From the NCBI RefSeq assembly GCF_036227205.1, contig NZ_CP109442.1, positions 5,828,001 to 5,892,000 on the forward strand: a stretch of 64,000 nucleotides of DNA, in the 5' to 3' direction. Origin of the DNA: Amycolatopsis sp. NBC_01480 (GTDB lineage: Bacteria > Actinomycetota > Actinomycetes > Mycobacteriales > Pseudonocardiaceae). Position numbers and translations under genes: made by a program. Below the pieces are notes generated by a model. The model saw only the letters and a program-made list of their open reading frames with translations. It was not told where the DNA came from and did not search any database. This document shows positions 17,261 to 25,466 of this stretch, piece after piece (within the stretch, counting starts at the first letter, position 1; each line of letters begins with the position of its first letter).

Positions 17261-18505
17261 ATGCGCGTGATCGTGATCGGCAGTGGGATCGGCGGAGCGG
17301 CGACGGCGTACCAGCTCGCCGCGCGGGGTGCGGAGGTCGTGGCGGTGGACGCGCCCCGGCCGGGGGTGGCCACCGAGGCGGGCGCCGGGATCGTCAGCCC
17401 GTGGACCTCTCGCTGGGACAATCAGATCTACCCGCTGGCGGCCGCCGCGGGGGCGTACTACCCGGAGCTGGCTGCGGCGCTGGCGGAGCAGGGGCAGCAG
17501 ACGTCGTACGAGGTCGTCGGCGGCATGGTGGTTTCGGAGTCGGCGGCCGAGCTGGACGAGGCCGAGGCGTTGCTGCTCTCGCGTGTCGCGGAGGCGCCCG
17601 GAGCGGGCAAGGTCAGCCGCCTCGATCCGGACCAGGCGCGCTCGCTGTTCCCGTTGCTCGCTCCGGATCTCGGCGCCGTCCACCTCTCCGGCGCGGGCCG
17701 CGTCGACGGCCGCCGGATCCGCCGGGCCCTGATCGCCGCAGCGAAACAGCGCGGCGCCCGTTTCGTGCGGGCGATGGCCTCCCTGCTGCCGAACGTTCCC
17801 GCCATCGTCGGGACGGGCACGGCCGGGCCGGTCGGCGGAACGGGCACAGCCAGGTCGGTCGCTGGGCCGGTTGCCGGGCGAGGCGCGGCCGGGCCGGTCG
17901 GCGGGCCGGGCTCGGGTGCTCCGCTCACCACCGCGAACGGCCGATGGCGCGTCACCGCCGGCAGCGAGGAACTGACCGCCGACGCCGTGGTGCTCGCAGC
18001 GGGCGCTTGGTCGGCCGCGGTGGCTGAGCGGCTGGGGCTGGTCGTCCCAGTGGCGCCGCAGCGGGGGCAGATCACCCACTTCGAGCTGCCGGGCACCGAT
18101 ACCGCCGCGTGGCCGGTTGTGCTGCCGCGGTCGAGTCATTACCTGCTGTCGTTCCCGGGTGGCCACGTCGTCGCCGGGGCCACCCGCGAGACCGGCTCCG
18201 GCTTCGACCACCGCGTGACGGCAGCCGGCCAGCGCGAGGTACTCGACCACGCCCTCGCCGTGGCCCCGGGCCTCGCCGACAGCACCCTCGCCGAAACCCG
18301 CATCGGCTTCCGCCCCGCAACCCCCGACACCCTGCCCCTGCTCGGCGCCGTCGACGCCCACCCCGGCCTGTGGCTCGCGACCGGCTTCGGCCCAGCAGGG
18401 CTCACCCTCGCGCCATACGCCGGCAAGCTGATCGCCGACCTCGTCCTCGGCGGCGATGTCCCGGCGGACCTGCTCGCGCCTTGCTCGCCTGCCCGCTTCG
18501 GCTGA
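17261..18505 (+). CDS. FAD-dependent amino-acid oxidase/dehydrogenase (DAO fold)
   Basis: A flavoprotein of 414 residues of the D-amino-acid oxidase/DadA/glycine oxidase group. VIVIGSGIGGAATAYQLAAR is the FAD fold at the N-terminus, GAGIVSPW follows, ADAVVLAAGAWS is the mid-chain motif, and RPATPDTLPLLGAVD with GFGPAGLTLAPYAG close the FAD domain as in DadA. Residues about 184-222 are an Ala/Gly/Pro-rich insert absent from normal family members, coded by repeats of GGGCCGGTCGGCGG type. The ATG at 17261 begins the FAD fold; a GTG at 17252 is an alternative. The gene's final 48 bases are the first unit of a 50-base tandem array beyond the stop. The amino-acid substrate cannot be named. Confidence 0.86.
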   Translation: MRVIVIGSGIGGAATAYQLAARGAEVVAVDAPRPGVATEAGAGIVSPWTSRWDNQIYPLAAAAGAYYPELAAALAEQGQQTSYEVVGGMVVSESAAELDEAEALLLSRVAEAPGAGKVSRLDPDQARSLFPLLAPDLGAVHLSGAGRVDGRRIRRALIAAAKQRGARFVRAMASLLPNVPAIVGTGTAGPVGGTGTARSVAGPVAGRGAAGPVGGPGSGAPLTTANGRWRVTAGSEELTADAVVLAAGAWSAAVAERLGLVVPVAPQRGQITHFELPGTDTAAWPVVLPRSSHYLLSFPGGHVVAGATRETGSGFDHRVTAAGQREVLDHALAVAPGLADSTLAETRIGFRPATPDTLPLLGAVDAHPGLWLATGFGPAGLTLAPYAGKLIADLVLGGDVPADLLAPCSPARFG

Positions 18506-18510
18506 CCTCG

Positions 18511-18856
18511 GCCGGTTGGCCTGTTCGCGCCGTGCCGCCCGGCCGGTTCGGTTGAACTCGGCTGGTTGAGCTGGTTGAGCCGTGTTTGCCCGCCCGGTTC
18601 GGTTGAAGCGGGCTGGTGGCCTGGTTGAGCCGTGCTTGCCTGCCTGGTTAGGTTGAACCTCTGATCTGGCCGCGCCGTGCTTGCCTGCCCGGTCCGGCTG
18701 AACTCGGCCGGGTGGCCTGGCTGCAGCGTGCTTGCCTGCCGGTTTGGCTGAACCTGGCTTGGTGGCTTGGTTGCGGGTTCTCGCCCGGCCGGTTCAGCTC
18801 GACTCGGCCGGTTGGCCTGCGTGCACCGTGCTCGCTCGCCGGTTCAGTTGAACTCG
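18511..18856 (+). repeat. Seven-unit ~50-base tandem array derived from the 3' end of the preceding gene
   Basis: Units lie at 18511-18560, 18561-18610, 18611-18660, 18661-18706 (46 bases), 18707-18756, 18757-18806 and 18807-18856. Shared features are GGTTGGCCTG near the start, GTGCTTGCCTGCC in the middle and GGTTGAACTCG at the end. The last 48 bases of the gene with its stop (18463-18510, ending TTCGGCTGACCTCG) align as unit zero. The array fades out by about 18900. No gene is supported from 18506 to 18997. Confidence 0.88.
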
Positions 18857-18997
18857 GCCGGGTTGACCGGAGTTTGGAGGCGGGCTGGCCGTTCGCCGGT
18901 GATGGCCCGGGTTTCGAGGCGGGCCGCTAGCTGGTGATCGGTCGGGGTGTTGGGGTGGGTCGGCCTCGCGCTGGTGATTGGCCGGGGTGTCGGGCGG

Positions 18998-19741
18998 TCA
19001 GCCGGTGAGGAGTTCCAGGCTGTGGTCGCCGGTGCGCTCGACCGTGAGGCCCGCCTTGGTGATCACCTTCACCAGCTGGTCCACAGTGGACGGTTCGGCC
19101 CGGGTGGTGGCCAGGACCGCGGCCAGCCGGCCCTTGTAGGCCTTGTTGAAGTGGCTGACCGTGGTGCGGTTGCCGTGGGCGTCTTCCGTCACTACGCGGA
19201 CGGTCACCGCGTCCGGGCGCAGTCGTGCGAAGGCCGCGTACGTGCCCGAGCGCAGGTCGACCACCAGGCCGTCGATGCCTTGCAGCACCGGCTCCAGCAC
19301 TGGCTTCCACAGTCCGCGGACGGTGCCCAGCGCGGGCACGGAGTTGCTGCCCGAAAGCCGGTACGCGGGGATCGGGTCGGTCGCGGAGACCACGCCGAAC
19401 AGCGCCGACGTCAGGGCCAGGCGGCGCTGCGCCTTTTCCAGGCCTGCGCGGGTGAAGCTCTTCATGTCGAGCGCGTCGTAGAGCACGCCGGTGTAGCGGC
19501 GCAGCGCGGGCAGCGTCGGGGAGGTCCAGAGCTGCGCGTTGCGGGTGACCTCGTCGCGCTGGCGTTCGGAGATGCCGAGGGTGGCGAGGCTGGCCGGGAC
19601 GTCGCGGGCCAGCTCGACGAGCGCGTCCGCGAGCTTGGCCCGCACGGGGTTCAGCTCGGGGAAGGACAGCGCGCCGTGGTCGAGGGGCGGGCCGTCGCCG
19701 CCGTCGGCTTTGGTCTCGGAAGGGGGAAGCAGCACCAGCAC
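18998..19741 (-). CDS. yaaA: YaaA-family peroxide-stress protein
   Basis: A DUF328/UPF0246 protein of 247 residues. The diagnostic start is LVLLPPSETK, and family motifs YTGVLYDALD, RRLALTSALFGVV, DPIPAYRLS and SHFNKAYKGRL (with the conserved Asn-Lys-Ala) are all present. In Escherichia coli YaaA limits free iron and DNA damage during hydrogen peroxide stress, and the fold binds DNA; a role in this organism is inferred from that. The start is GTG at 19739-19741, with 66 bases to the divergent acetyltransferase gene. Downstream lies the gene-free repeat block. The family identification is secure. Confidence 0.93.
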   Translation of the reverse strand: MLVLLPPSETKADGGDGPPLDHGALSFPELNPVRAKLADALVELARDVPASLATLGISERQRDEVTRNAQLWTSPTLPALRRYTGVLYDALDMKSFTRAGLEKAQRRLALTSALFGVVSATDPIPAYRLSGSNSVPALGTVRGLWKPVLEPVLQGIDGLVVDLRSGTYAAFARLRPDAVTVRVVTEDAHGNRTTVSHFNKAYKGRLAAVLATTRAEPSTVDQLVKVITKAGLTVERTGDHSLELLTG

Positions 19742-19807
19742 GAACGCAGCCTAACCGCGGCCCAATCCGGATGCGGCGGCCGCTTCCCCCGGCCTACGCT
19801 GCGCCGC

Positions 19808-20767
19808 ATGGACCTCACCTGGCGCCCGCTGACGCTTGACGATTCGGAGCAGCTCGCGGGCCTGTTCGCCGCTGCCCAGGACGTCGACCGGACCGGCGAG
19901 CACTACAGCGTCGAAGACCTGCGTGAGGAGCTCGACGCGCCGAACATCGACCTGCCGACCGGCTCGGCCGGCGCGTGGGCGGGGGACCGGCTGGTCAGCT
20001 ACGCCGCGGTCGGCCGCCGCGACCTCGCCGACCCGGTCGACATGCCGCGCGTCGAGACGCTGACGCACCCGGACTTCCGCACCCGCGAGATCGCGGATCA
20101 CCTCATGACCTGGTTGCTCGACGCGGGCAAGCACGTGCACGAGCAGTTCTTCCCGCAAGCGCCGCTGGAACTGCACGCGACCGTGCACGAGAACGAGCAC
20201 TGGTACGCCGGGGCGCTCACCCGCGCGGGTTACCGGCGCGCTCGCACGTTCGTCGAGATGCGCGCCGACCTCGCCGAGCTGCCGTCGATGAAGCCGCTTC
20301 CGGAGGGCTACGAAGTGGTGGGCTTCGAGGACCGTTATGACGCCCTCACCCTCGAAGCGCGCAACGAGACCTTCGCCGAGCATTGGGGCAGCGCGCTCCT
20401 GTCGCCCGAAGCCTGGCGGCACCGCGTGACGGGTTCGAAAGACTTCCGGGCTGACCTGTCGTACTTGGTCCTCACTCCGTCTCGCGATCGGGTGCTGGCG
20501 TTTGTCTTGAGCGCCTTCATCGCTTCCGAAGCCGCGGCCACGGGCGTGCGCGAGCTGTACGTGGAGTACGTCGGTACGCGCGCCGAGCTGCGGGGGCTGG
20601 GCATCGCGTCGGCGTTGCTGGGCCACACCCTGGTGCAGGCGCGCGCGAAGGGTTTCGAGAAGTCGGCTCTTTCGGTGGACACGAGCAACTCCGCGCTCGG
20701 CGTCTACGAACGGTGCGGCTATCGGGTCGCCGACACCCGCTACGGGTACGTGCTGCCGGTCGGCTGA
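19808..20767 (+). CDS. Two-domain GNAT acetyltransferase
   Basis: A 319-residue protein with two GNAT halves. The N-terminal half (about 1-150) is degenerate, with a weak acetyl-CoA loop near THPDFRTREIADHLM. The C-terminal half (about 155-315) has a proper one, VGTRAELRGLGIASALLGHT, followed by LSVDTSNSALGVYERCGYRV. Tandem GNAT proteins of this kind include mycothiol synthase MshD, but the residues here do not let me call it MshD, and the mycothiol genes are not adjacent. Other tandem members modify antibiotics or amines. The ATG at 19808 is close to the divergent yaaA start, so the two promoters share 66 bases. Confidence 0.87.
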   Translation: MDLTWRPLTLDDSEQLAGLFAAAQDVDRTGEHYSVEDLREELDAPNIDLPTGSAGAWAGDRLVSYAAVGRRDLADPVDMPRVETLTHPDFRTREIADHLMTWLLDAGKHVHEQFFPQAPLELHATVHENEHWYAGALTRAGYRRARTFVEMRADLAELPSMKPLPEGYEVVGFEDRYDALTLEARNETFAEHWGSALLSPEAWRHRVTGSKDFRADLSYLVLTPSRDRVLAFVLSAFIASEAAATGVRELYVEYVGTRAELRGLGIASALLGHTLVQARAKGFEKSALSVDTSNSALGVYERCGYRVADTRYGYVLPVG

Positions 20768-20810
20768 CGGGCTCGCTTGTGGTGGTGCGCCGGGTTTTCG
20801 TGCTGTGTCG

Positions 20811-21710
20811 TCAGTTGACCAGGTTGAGCAGTGGGGTGCCGGTGGCGAAGCGGTGGAGCTGGTCGGCCACCAGTTTCTTGGCGCGGGGGTAGAACGAGGC
20901 CGAGCCGCCCGCGATGTGCGGGGTCAGGATCACCCCGTGCACAGTCCACAGTGGATGGTCGGCGGGGAGCGGCTCGGGGTCGACGACGTCGAGGGCCGCG
21001 CGCAGGCGTCCGGCGGAGGTCTCGGCGAGCAGGGCGCCGGTGTCGATCGCGGTGCCGCGGCCGACGTTGACGACCAGGGCGTCGTCCGGCAGCGCGGCGA
21101 GTTCGGGCGTGCCGATCAGGCCGCGGGTGGCCGGGGTGTCGGGCAGGACGAGCACCACGATGTCGGCCTCGGGCAGCAGCGCGGGCAGCTCGCTGATGCC
21201 GTGCACGTCCTCGTCAGGTCGCGGTCGGCTCGCGACGCGCGTGACCACGGCTTCGGCCGCGACCAGCTGCCGCTCGATCGCGCGGCCGATCGAGCCGTAC
21301 CCGACCAGCAGCACGCGGCTGTCGGCGAGGGAACGGGTGTGCTCACGCTCCCAGGTGCCCGTCGCCTGCTGCGCGAACCACCGGGGCAAATCCCGCTGCG
21401 ACGCGTGGATCAGCGCCAACGTGTGCTCGGCGACGCTCAGGTCGTGCAGCCCCCGCCCATTCGCCAGGCGGACGCCCTCGGGCAGCAGAGGCAGCAAGGT
21501 CTCGACGCCTGCCGACAACGACTGCACCACCTGCAACGACGGCAGCCGGCCGATCAGCTTCGCGGGCTCCGTACCGCTGTCGTAGGGAAGCACGTAGAAC
21601 TCGACCTCGCTGAGGTCGTCGTCAGGCAGCGCCCCACCTCCGTACCAGGCGGCGGCGAGGCCTTCGGGCACCTCGATGTCGGTCCAGGGCAGCAACACAC
21701 GCGCAGTCAC
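20811..21710 (-). CDS. D-2-hydroxyacid dehydrogenase (NAD-dependent)
   Basis: A 299-residue dehydrogenase of the phosphoglycerate/formate dehydrogenase family. The nucleotide fold is VLLVGYGSIGRAIERQL. The catalytic Arg lies in VNVGRGTAIDTGAL, the catalytic Glu in LDVVDPEPLPADHPLW and the catalytic His in TPHIAGGS, so the enzyme should be active. It is shorter than phosphoglycerate dehydrogenase and lacks the ACT domain, so serine synthesis is not indicated; glyoxylate/hydroxypyruvate or another 2-keto acid is more likely. The start is GTG at 21708-21710. It converges with the acetyltransferase gene over a 43-base gap in which I see no obvious hairpin. Confidence 0.9.
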   Translation of the reverse strand: MTARVLLPWTDIEVPEGLAAAWYGGGALPDDDLSEVEFYVLPYDSGTEPAKLIGRLPSLQVVQSLSAGVETLLPLLPEGVRLANGRGLHDLSVAEHTLALIHASQRDLPRWFAQQATGTWEREHTRSLADSRVLLVGYGSIGRAIERQLVAAEAVVTRVASRPRPDEDVHGISELPALLPEADIVVLVLPDTPATRGLIGTPELAALPDDALVVNVGRGTAIDTGALLAETSAGRLRAALDVVDPEPLPADHPLWTVHGVILTPHIAGGSASFYPRAKKLVADQLHRFATGTPLLNLVN

Positions 21711-21856
21711 ACCCCCACGCTAATCCGCGACGACTCTCCTACGCGCCAGGGCCTCGCGACCGGCGACGACTTCGGCCACGCCGGGCGGGTTCCGCCAGCG
21801 TCGTGGCACACCTCGCCGCCATTCCTCGCTGCCGCCGTCGGCAGCGGGAATGCGCT

Positions 21857-21901
21857 CCAATGCGGCGTTCGGTGCGCTCAACGCAACCAACGCCGCATTG
21901 G
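21857..21901. repeat. Palindromic intergenic repeat, family C copy 1
   Basis: A stem of two 20-base arms (21857-21876 and 21882-21901) with two mismatches around CTCAA; the left arm starts CCAATGCGGCGTTCGGTGCG. The same hairpin recurs at 48237-48336 and 56493-56539. It lies 50 bases past the 3' end of the VOC gene on the minus strand, where a terminator would be expected. The rest of 21711-21951 holds no gene that I can support. Confidence 0.8.
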
Positions 21902-21951
21902 GGCGGAACCCGGGCCGGAGCAGCGGACCCCGGCTGGACTCGCGACCAAGA

Positions 21952-22308
21952 TCAATGCCCTCCAGCCTCTGCCACGCAGAACTCGTTGCCCTCAGGATCC
22001 GCCAGCACCGTCCACGCCACCCCGGGCTGACGGTGCCGGGCCTGTTCCTCCGCGCCCAAAGCGACCAGACGCCGCACCTCGGCCTCAGGGTCGGCAGTGC
22101 TGAAGTCCACGTGCACCCGGTTCTTGCCCGTCCGCGGCTCCGGGACCTGTTGGAACGCCAGCGCTGGCCCACCTCCCGAAGGGCGCGCCAGGATGACGAA
22201 CGTCCCGTAATCGCCCGCGACGGTGACGTCGAGGGCTGCCGTCCAGAACCCGGCGAGTTCCTGGGGGTTGGTGCAGTCGATGGTGATCATGCCCAGCTCA
22301 AGTGCCAT
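21952..22308 (-). CDS. VOC-superfamily (glyoxalase/bleomycin-resistance-like) protein
   Basis: A single-domain protein of 118 residues with two beta-alpha-beta-beta-beta modules. LGMITIDCTNPQELAGFWTA begins the first, VHVDFSTADPEAEVRRLVAL the second, and WTVLADPEGNEFCV is the closing strand with the metal-position Glu. This variant (often called glyoxalase_6) is abundant in actinomycetes and mostly of unknown substrate. The ATG at 22306-22308 was chosen over an in-frame start at 22467 because the family begins at this methionine. It is divergent from proS, with about 124 bases between. Confidence 0.87.
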   Translation of the reverse strand: MALELGMITIDCTNPQELAGFWTAALDVTVAGDYGTFVILARPSGGGPALAFQQVPEPRTGKNRVHVDFSTADPEAEVRRLVALGAEEQARHRQPGVAWTVLADPEGNEFCVAEAGGH

Positions 22309-22432
22309 GCCTGCGAAGCTAGCCCCCACCACCGACAAAACCGGGGGCCGCGGATAACCCGTTGGAAGGTGGCCATGGGGGTTGACTACGCTGTGCCAAA
22401 CGTCTAGGCCCGCCCAGCGCAGGGAGTTCTCA

Positions 22433-24181
22433 GTGATCACCAGGATGTCGTCGTTGTTCCTCCGCACCCTGCGTGAGGACCCGGCGGACGCCGAGGTACC
22501 CAGCCACCGGCTGCTGGTACGCGCCGGCTACGTCCGCCGGGTCGCCCCGGGTGGTTACACGTGGCTGCCGCTCGGGTTGCGGGTGCTGCGCCGCATCGAG
22601 CACGTGGTGCGCGAAGAGATGAACCAGATGGGCGCGCAGGAGATCCAGTTCCCCGCGCTGCTGCCGAAGGAGCCCTACGAGGCCACCGGCCGCTGGACCG
22701 AGTACGGCGACAACCTGTTCCGCCTCAAGGACCGCAAGGGTGCCGACTACCTGCTCGGCCCCACGCACGAGGAGCTGTTCGCGCTCACTGTGAAGGGCGA
22801 GTACACCTCCTACAAGGACTATCCCGTCACGCTCTACCAGATCCAGACCAAGTACCGCGACGAGGCGCGCCCCCGCGCCGGGATCCTGCGCGGGCGCGAG
22901 TTCGTCATGAAGGACTCCTACTCCTTCGACCTCGACGACGACGGCCTGGCGCGCTCGTACCAGGCGCACCGCGACGCCTACACCCGGCTGTTCGACCGCC
23001 TCGGCCTCGAGTACGTCATCGTGGCGGCGACCTCGGGCGCCATGGGCGGTTCGGCGTCGGAGGAGTTCCTGGCCGTCGCGGAGACGGGTGAGGACACCTA
23101 CGTCCGCAGCACGGAATCCGGGTACGCGGCCAATGTCGAGGCCGTCGTCACGCCCGCGCCCCCCGCGAAGCCGATCGAGGGCCTGCCCGCCGCGCAGGTG
23201 CACCACACGCCGAACACGCCGACCATCGAGTCGCTCGTGGCGTTTTTCAACGCCGCCGGCCTCGGGCGCGAGTTCACCGCCGCGGACACGCTGAAGAACG
23301 TCATGCTCAAGACGCGCCAGCCCGGCGCGAAGGAGTGGGAGCTGCTCGGCGTCGGCCTGCCGGGCGACCGCGAGGTGGACATGAAGCGCCTCGAAGCGTC
23401 GCTGGAGCCCGCCGAGGTCGAGCTGCTCGACGAGGCGGACTTCAAGAAGAACCCGTTCCTCACCAAGGGATACATCGGGCCGAAGTCGCTGAAGGAGAAC
23501 GGCGTCCGCTACCTCGTCGACCCCCGCGTGGTCGAGGGCACGGCCTGGCTGACCGGCGCCGACCAGGCCGACCACCACGTGCTCGACCTGGTGATGGGCC
23601 GCGACTTCACCGCCGACGGCACCATCGAGGCCGCCGAGGTCCGCGAGGGCGACGCCTCGCCCGACGGCCACGGCACCCTGGTCGCTGCGCGCGGCATCGA
23701 GATCGGCCACATCTTCCAGCTGGGCCGCAAGTACACCGACACGTTCAGCCTCGACGCGCTCGGCCCCGACTCCAAGCCGATCCGCATCACGATGGGCTCG
23801 TACGGGCTGGGCGTCTCGCGCCTCGTCGCGGTGCTCGCCGAGCAGAACTTCGACAAGGACGGCCTGGTCTGGCCGCGCGAGGTGTCGCCGTTCGACGTGC
23901 ACGTGGTCATCGCGGGCAAGGACGAGACGATCGCGGCCGGCGCGGAGAAGCTGGCTGCCGACCTGGACGCCGCCGGCATCGAGGTGCTGCTCGACGACCG
24001 CAAGTCCTCGCCGGGCGTGAAGTTCGCCGACGCCGAGCTGGTCGGCGTGCCGACCATCCTGGTGGTCGGGCGCGGGCTGGCCAACGGACTGGTCGAGGTG
24101 AAGGACCGCCGCACCGGCGAGCGCGAGGAGATCGCGGTCGACTCGGTGGTCGACCACCTGGTCAAGCTCGTCCGCTCCTGA
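22433..24181 (+). CDS. proS: Prolyl-tRNA synthetase
   Basis: A 582-residue class II aminoacyl-tRNA synthetase charging tRNA-Pro. It is of the long bacterial type, with the INS editing domain between motifs 2 and 3. [20 protein letters not shown] opens the protein. Motif 2 is [20 protein letters not shown] (20 residues), the editing insert spans about 225-405, motif 3 lies in [15 protein letters not shown], and the anticodon-binding domain covers about 480-575. The GTG at 22433 was chosen for its AGGGAG seven bases upstream and for agreement with mycobacterial ProS; an ATG at 22445 is the next option. The gene following it starts 13 bases after the stop and may be read through. Confidence 0.97.
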   Translation: MITRMSSLFLRTLREDPADAEVPSHRLLVRAGYVRRVAPGGYTWLPLGLRVLRRIEHVVREEMNQMGAQEIQFPALLPKEPYEATGRWTEYGDNLFRLKDRKGADYLLGPTHEELFALTVKGEYTSYKDYPVTLYQIQTKYRDEARPRAGILRGREFVMKDSYSFDLDDDGLARSYQAHRDAYTRLFDRLGLEYVIVAATSGAMGGSASEEFLAVAETGEDTYVRSTESGYAANVEAVVTPAPPAKPIEGLPAAQVHHTPNTPTIESLVAFFNAAGLGREFTAADTLKNVMLKTRQPGAKEWELLGVGLPGDREVDMKRLEASLEPAEVELLDEADFKKNPFLTKGYIGPKSLKENGVRYLVDPRVVEGTAWLTGADQADHHVLDLVMGRDFTADGTIEAAEVREGDASPDGHGTLVAARGIEIGHIFQLGRKYTDTFSLDALGPDSKPIRITMGSYGLGVSRLVAVLAEQNFDKDGLVWPREVSPFDVHVVIAGKDETIAAGAEKLAADLDAAGIEVLLDDRKSSPGVKFADAELVGVPTILVVGRGLANGLVEVKDRRTGEREEIAVDSVVDHLVKLVRS

Positions 24182-24194
24182 CCGGGCGCCGCCG

Positions 24195-25466
24195 GTGTTC
24201 GGCCGCGACCGCAAGCGCCGGGACGGCGGCTACCAGGACAACGCCGCCCTGACCGGCTTCGGCGGCTACGAGCCGTCGGACACACCGACAACCGGGTACG
24301 GCGAGGTTCGGCCCGAGGCCACGCGGCCAGGCGGGACGGCTTCGGGTGTCGCCGAGCCTTTCGGGCCAGGCGGGACGGCTTCGGGTGTCGCCCAGCCTTT
24401 CGGGTCGGGCGGAACGGCTTCGGGTGTCGCCGAACCGTCTGGGCCTGGCGGGACGGCTTCGGGTGTCGCGGAGCCTTTCGGGCCAGGCGGAGCGGCTTCG
24501 GGCGCCGAACCTTCCGGGCTGGGCGGAACGGCTTCGGGTGTCGAGCCTTTCGGGCCGGGCGGGACGACTTCGGGCGCCGAACCGTTGCGCGGCAAGGGAT
24601 TCGGGACGCGCACCGACCCGGCGGGCCGCGCGAATCCCGGCTCGGCCCAGGGTTCTTGGCCCAGCGCCGCGTCGTCCGCCGGGCCTGGCGTCCGGGCCGA
24701 GCCCCAGCGGATCCGCCCGCCCGCGAAGCCAGGCCGCAAACGCCGGGGCTCGCGGGTCGCGTGGGTGGTGGTCGTGGTGCTCGGGCTGGGTGCGGCGGCG
24801 CTGAACGTCTTCAGCACCGGCAACCACCGCTCCACGCCAAACCGTCCGCCGGTCGGTTACACACCCGAGCCACGGGTGACCGTTCCCGCCGTGGTGGCCG
24901 GGTGGCAATCCGTGCCGGGCCGCGATGGCTCGTACGCCTACGACGTGCCGCCGAGCTGGACACCCAAGCCCGGCACGGTGCACGGCTGGGACAAAACCGC
25001 CACCGCGCCCGGGATCACGCTCAGCACCAGCGCCTTTGTCGACGAGGGTTTCTGCCCCGGCGTCAGCGGCAGCCGCCGCGGCGGGGCCGGGGTGACGACG
25101 GAGCCGACCGGTGACGCGGAGCAGGCCGTCCGCAAGGCCGTCGACGACCTGGCCGTGAGCGCGTACGGCCCCGAATCCGCAAAGACGCCGGAGCCGGCAG
25201 AAGACGCCACCCTCCAAATCGGCCAAGCACAAAAGCCGACCCGCATGGTCTTCGCCGACGTCGCGCCAAAGGACGATGACCCGTGCACCTCGAAGCACGT
25301 GCTGGTCGGCGCGATCGCCATTTCCGGCCCGGCCTCGTCCGCCGTGCTGGTGGCGTACGCCGACCAGGAAGTGCCGGGAGCCCGCGAGGACCTGACGCGC
25401 ATCCTGCGCAGCTACCGCGGCGTGCTCGCCTCCGACCGGGCCACCTCGACGCCCGCCACCCGCTGA
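24195..25466 (+). CDS. Single-pass membrane protein with repeat-rich cytoplasmic region, function unknown
   Basis: A 423-residue protein I do not recognise by name. Residues 1-45 are polar (FGRDRKRRDGGYQ). Residues 45-132 are seven copies of a 12-13-residue Gly/Ala/Ser/Pro repeat (consensus GGTASGVAEPFGP). A basic stretch RPPAKPGRKRRGSR precedes one membrane helix, VAWVVVVVLGLGAAALNVF (about 193-211). The outer domain (about 225-415) has a compact look, with AVVAGWQSVPGRDGSYAYDV and two Cys (GFCPGVSG, DDPCTSKH) that could form a disulfide. Orientation by the positive-inside rule puts the C-terminus outside. It may be co-transcribed with proS, and its 3' end overlaps the convergent gene by 55 bases. 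Confidence 0.75.
   Translation: MFGRDRKRRDGGYQDNAALTGFGGYEPSDTPTTGYGEVRPEATRPGGTASGVAEPFGPGGTASGVAQPFGSGGTASGVAEPSGPGGTASGVAEPFGPGGAASGAEPSGLGGTASGVEPFGPGGTTSGAEPLRGKGFGTRTDPAGRANPGSAQGSWPSAASSAGPGVRAEPQRIRPPAKPGRKRRGSRVAWVVVVVLGLGAAALNVFSTGNHRSTPNRPPVGYTPEPRVTVPAVVAGWQSVPGRDGSYAYDVPPSWTPKPGTVHGWDKTATAPGITLSTSAFVDEGFCPGVSGSRRGGAGVTTEPTGDAEQAVRKAVDDLAVSAYGPESAKTPEPAEDATLQIGQAQKPTRMVFADVAPKDDDPCTSKHVLVGAIAISGPASSAVLVAYADQEVPGAREDLTRILRSYRGVLASDRATSTPATR
24327..24590 (+). repeat. Seven in-frame 36-39-base coding repeats
   Basis: Seven tandem units, four of 39 and three of 36 bases, each containing GGCGG[GA]ACGGCTTCGGG, encode the Gly/Ala-rich repeat of the membrane protein at 24195-25466. Length changes are whole codons, so the frame is kept, as expected if the peptide is expressed and tolerated. 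Confidence 0.9.

Noticed and set aside
19808..20767. Mycothiol synthase (mshD)
   Set aside because: It is a two-domain GNAT protein like MshD, but the conserved blocks I would expect are not evident and the context is unrelated to mycothiol genes.
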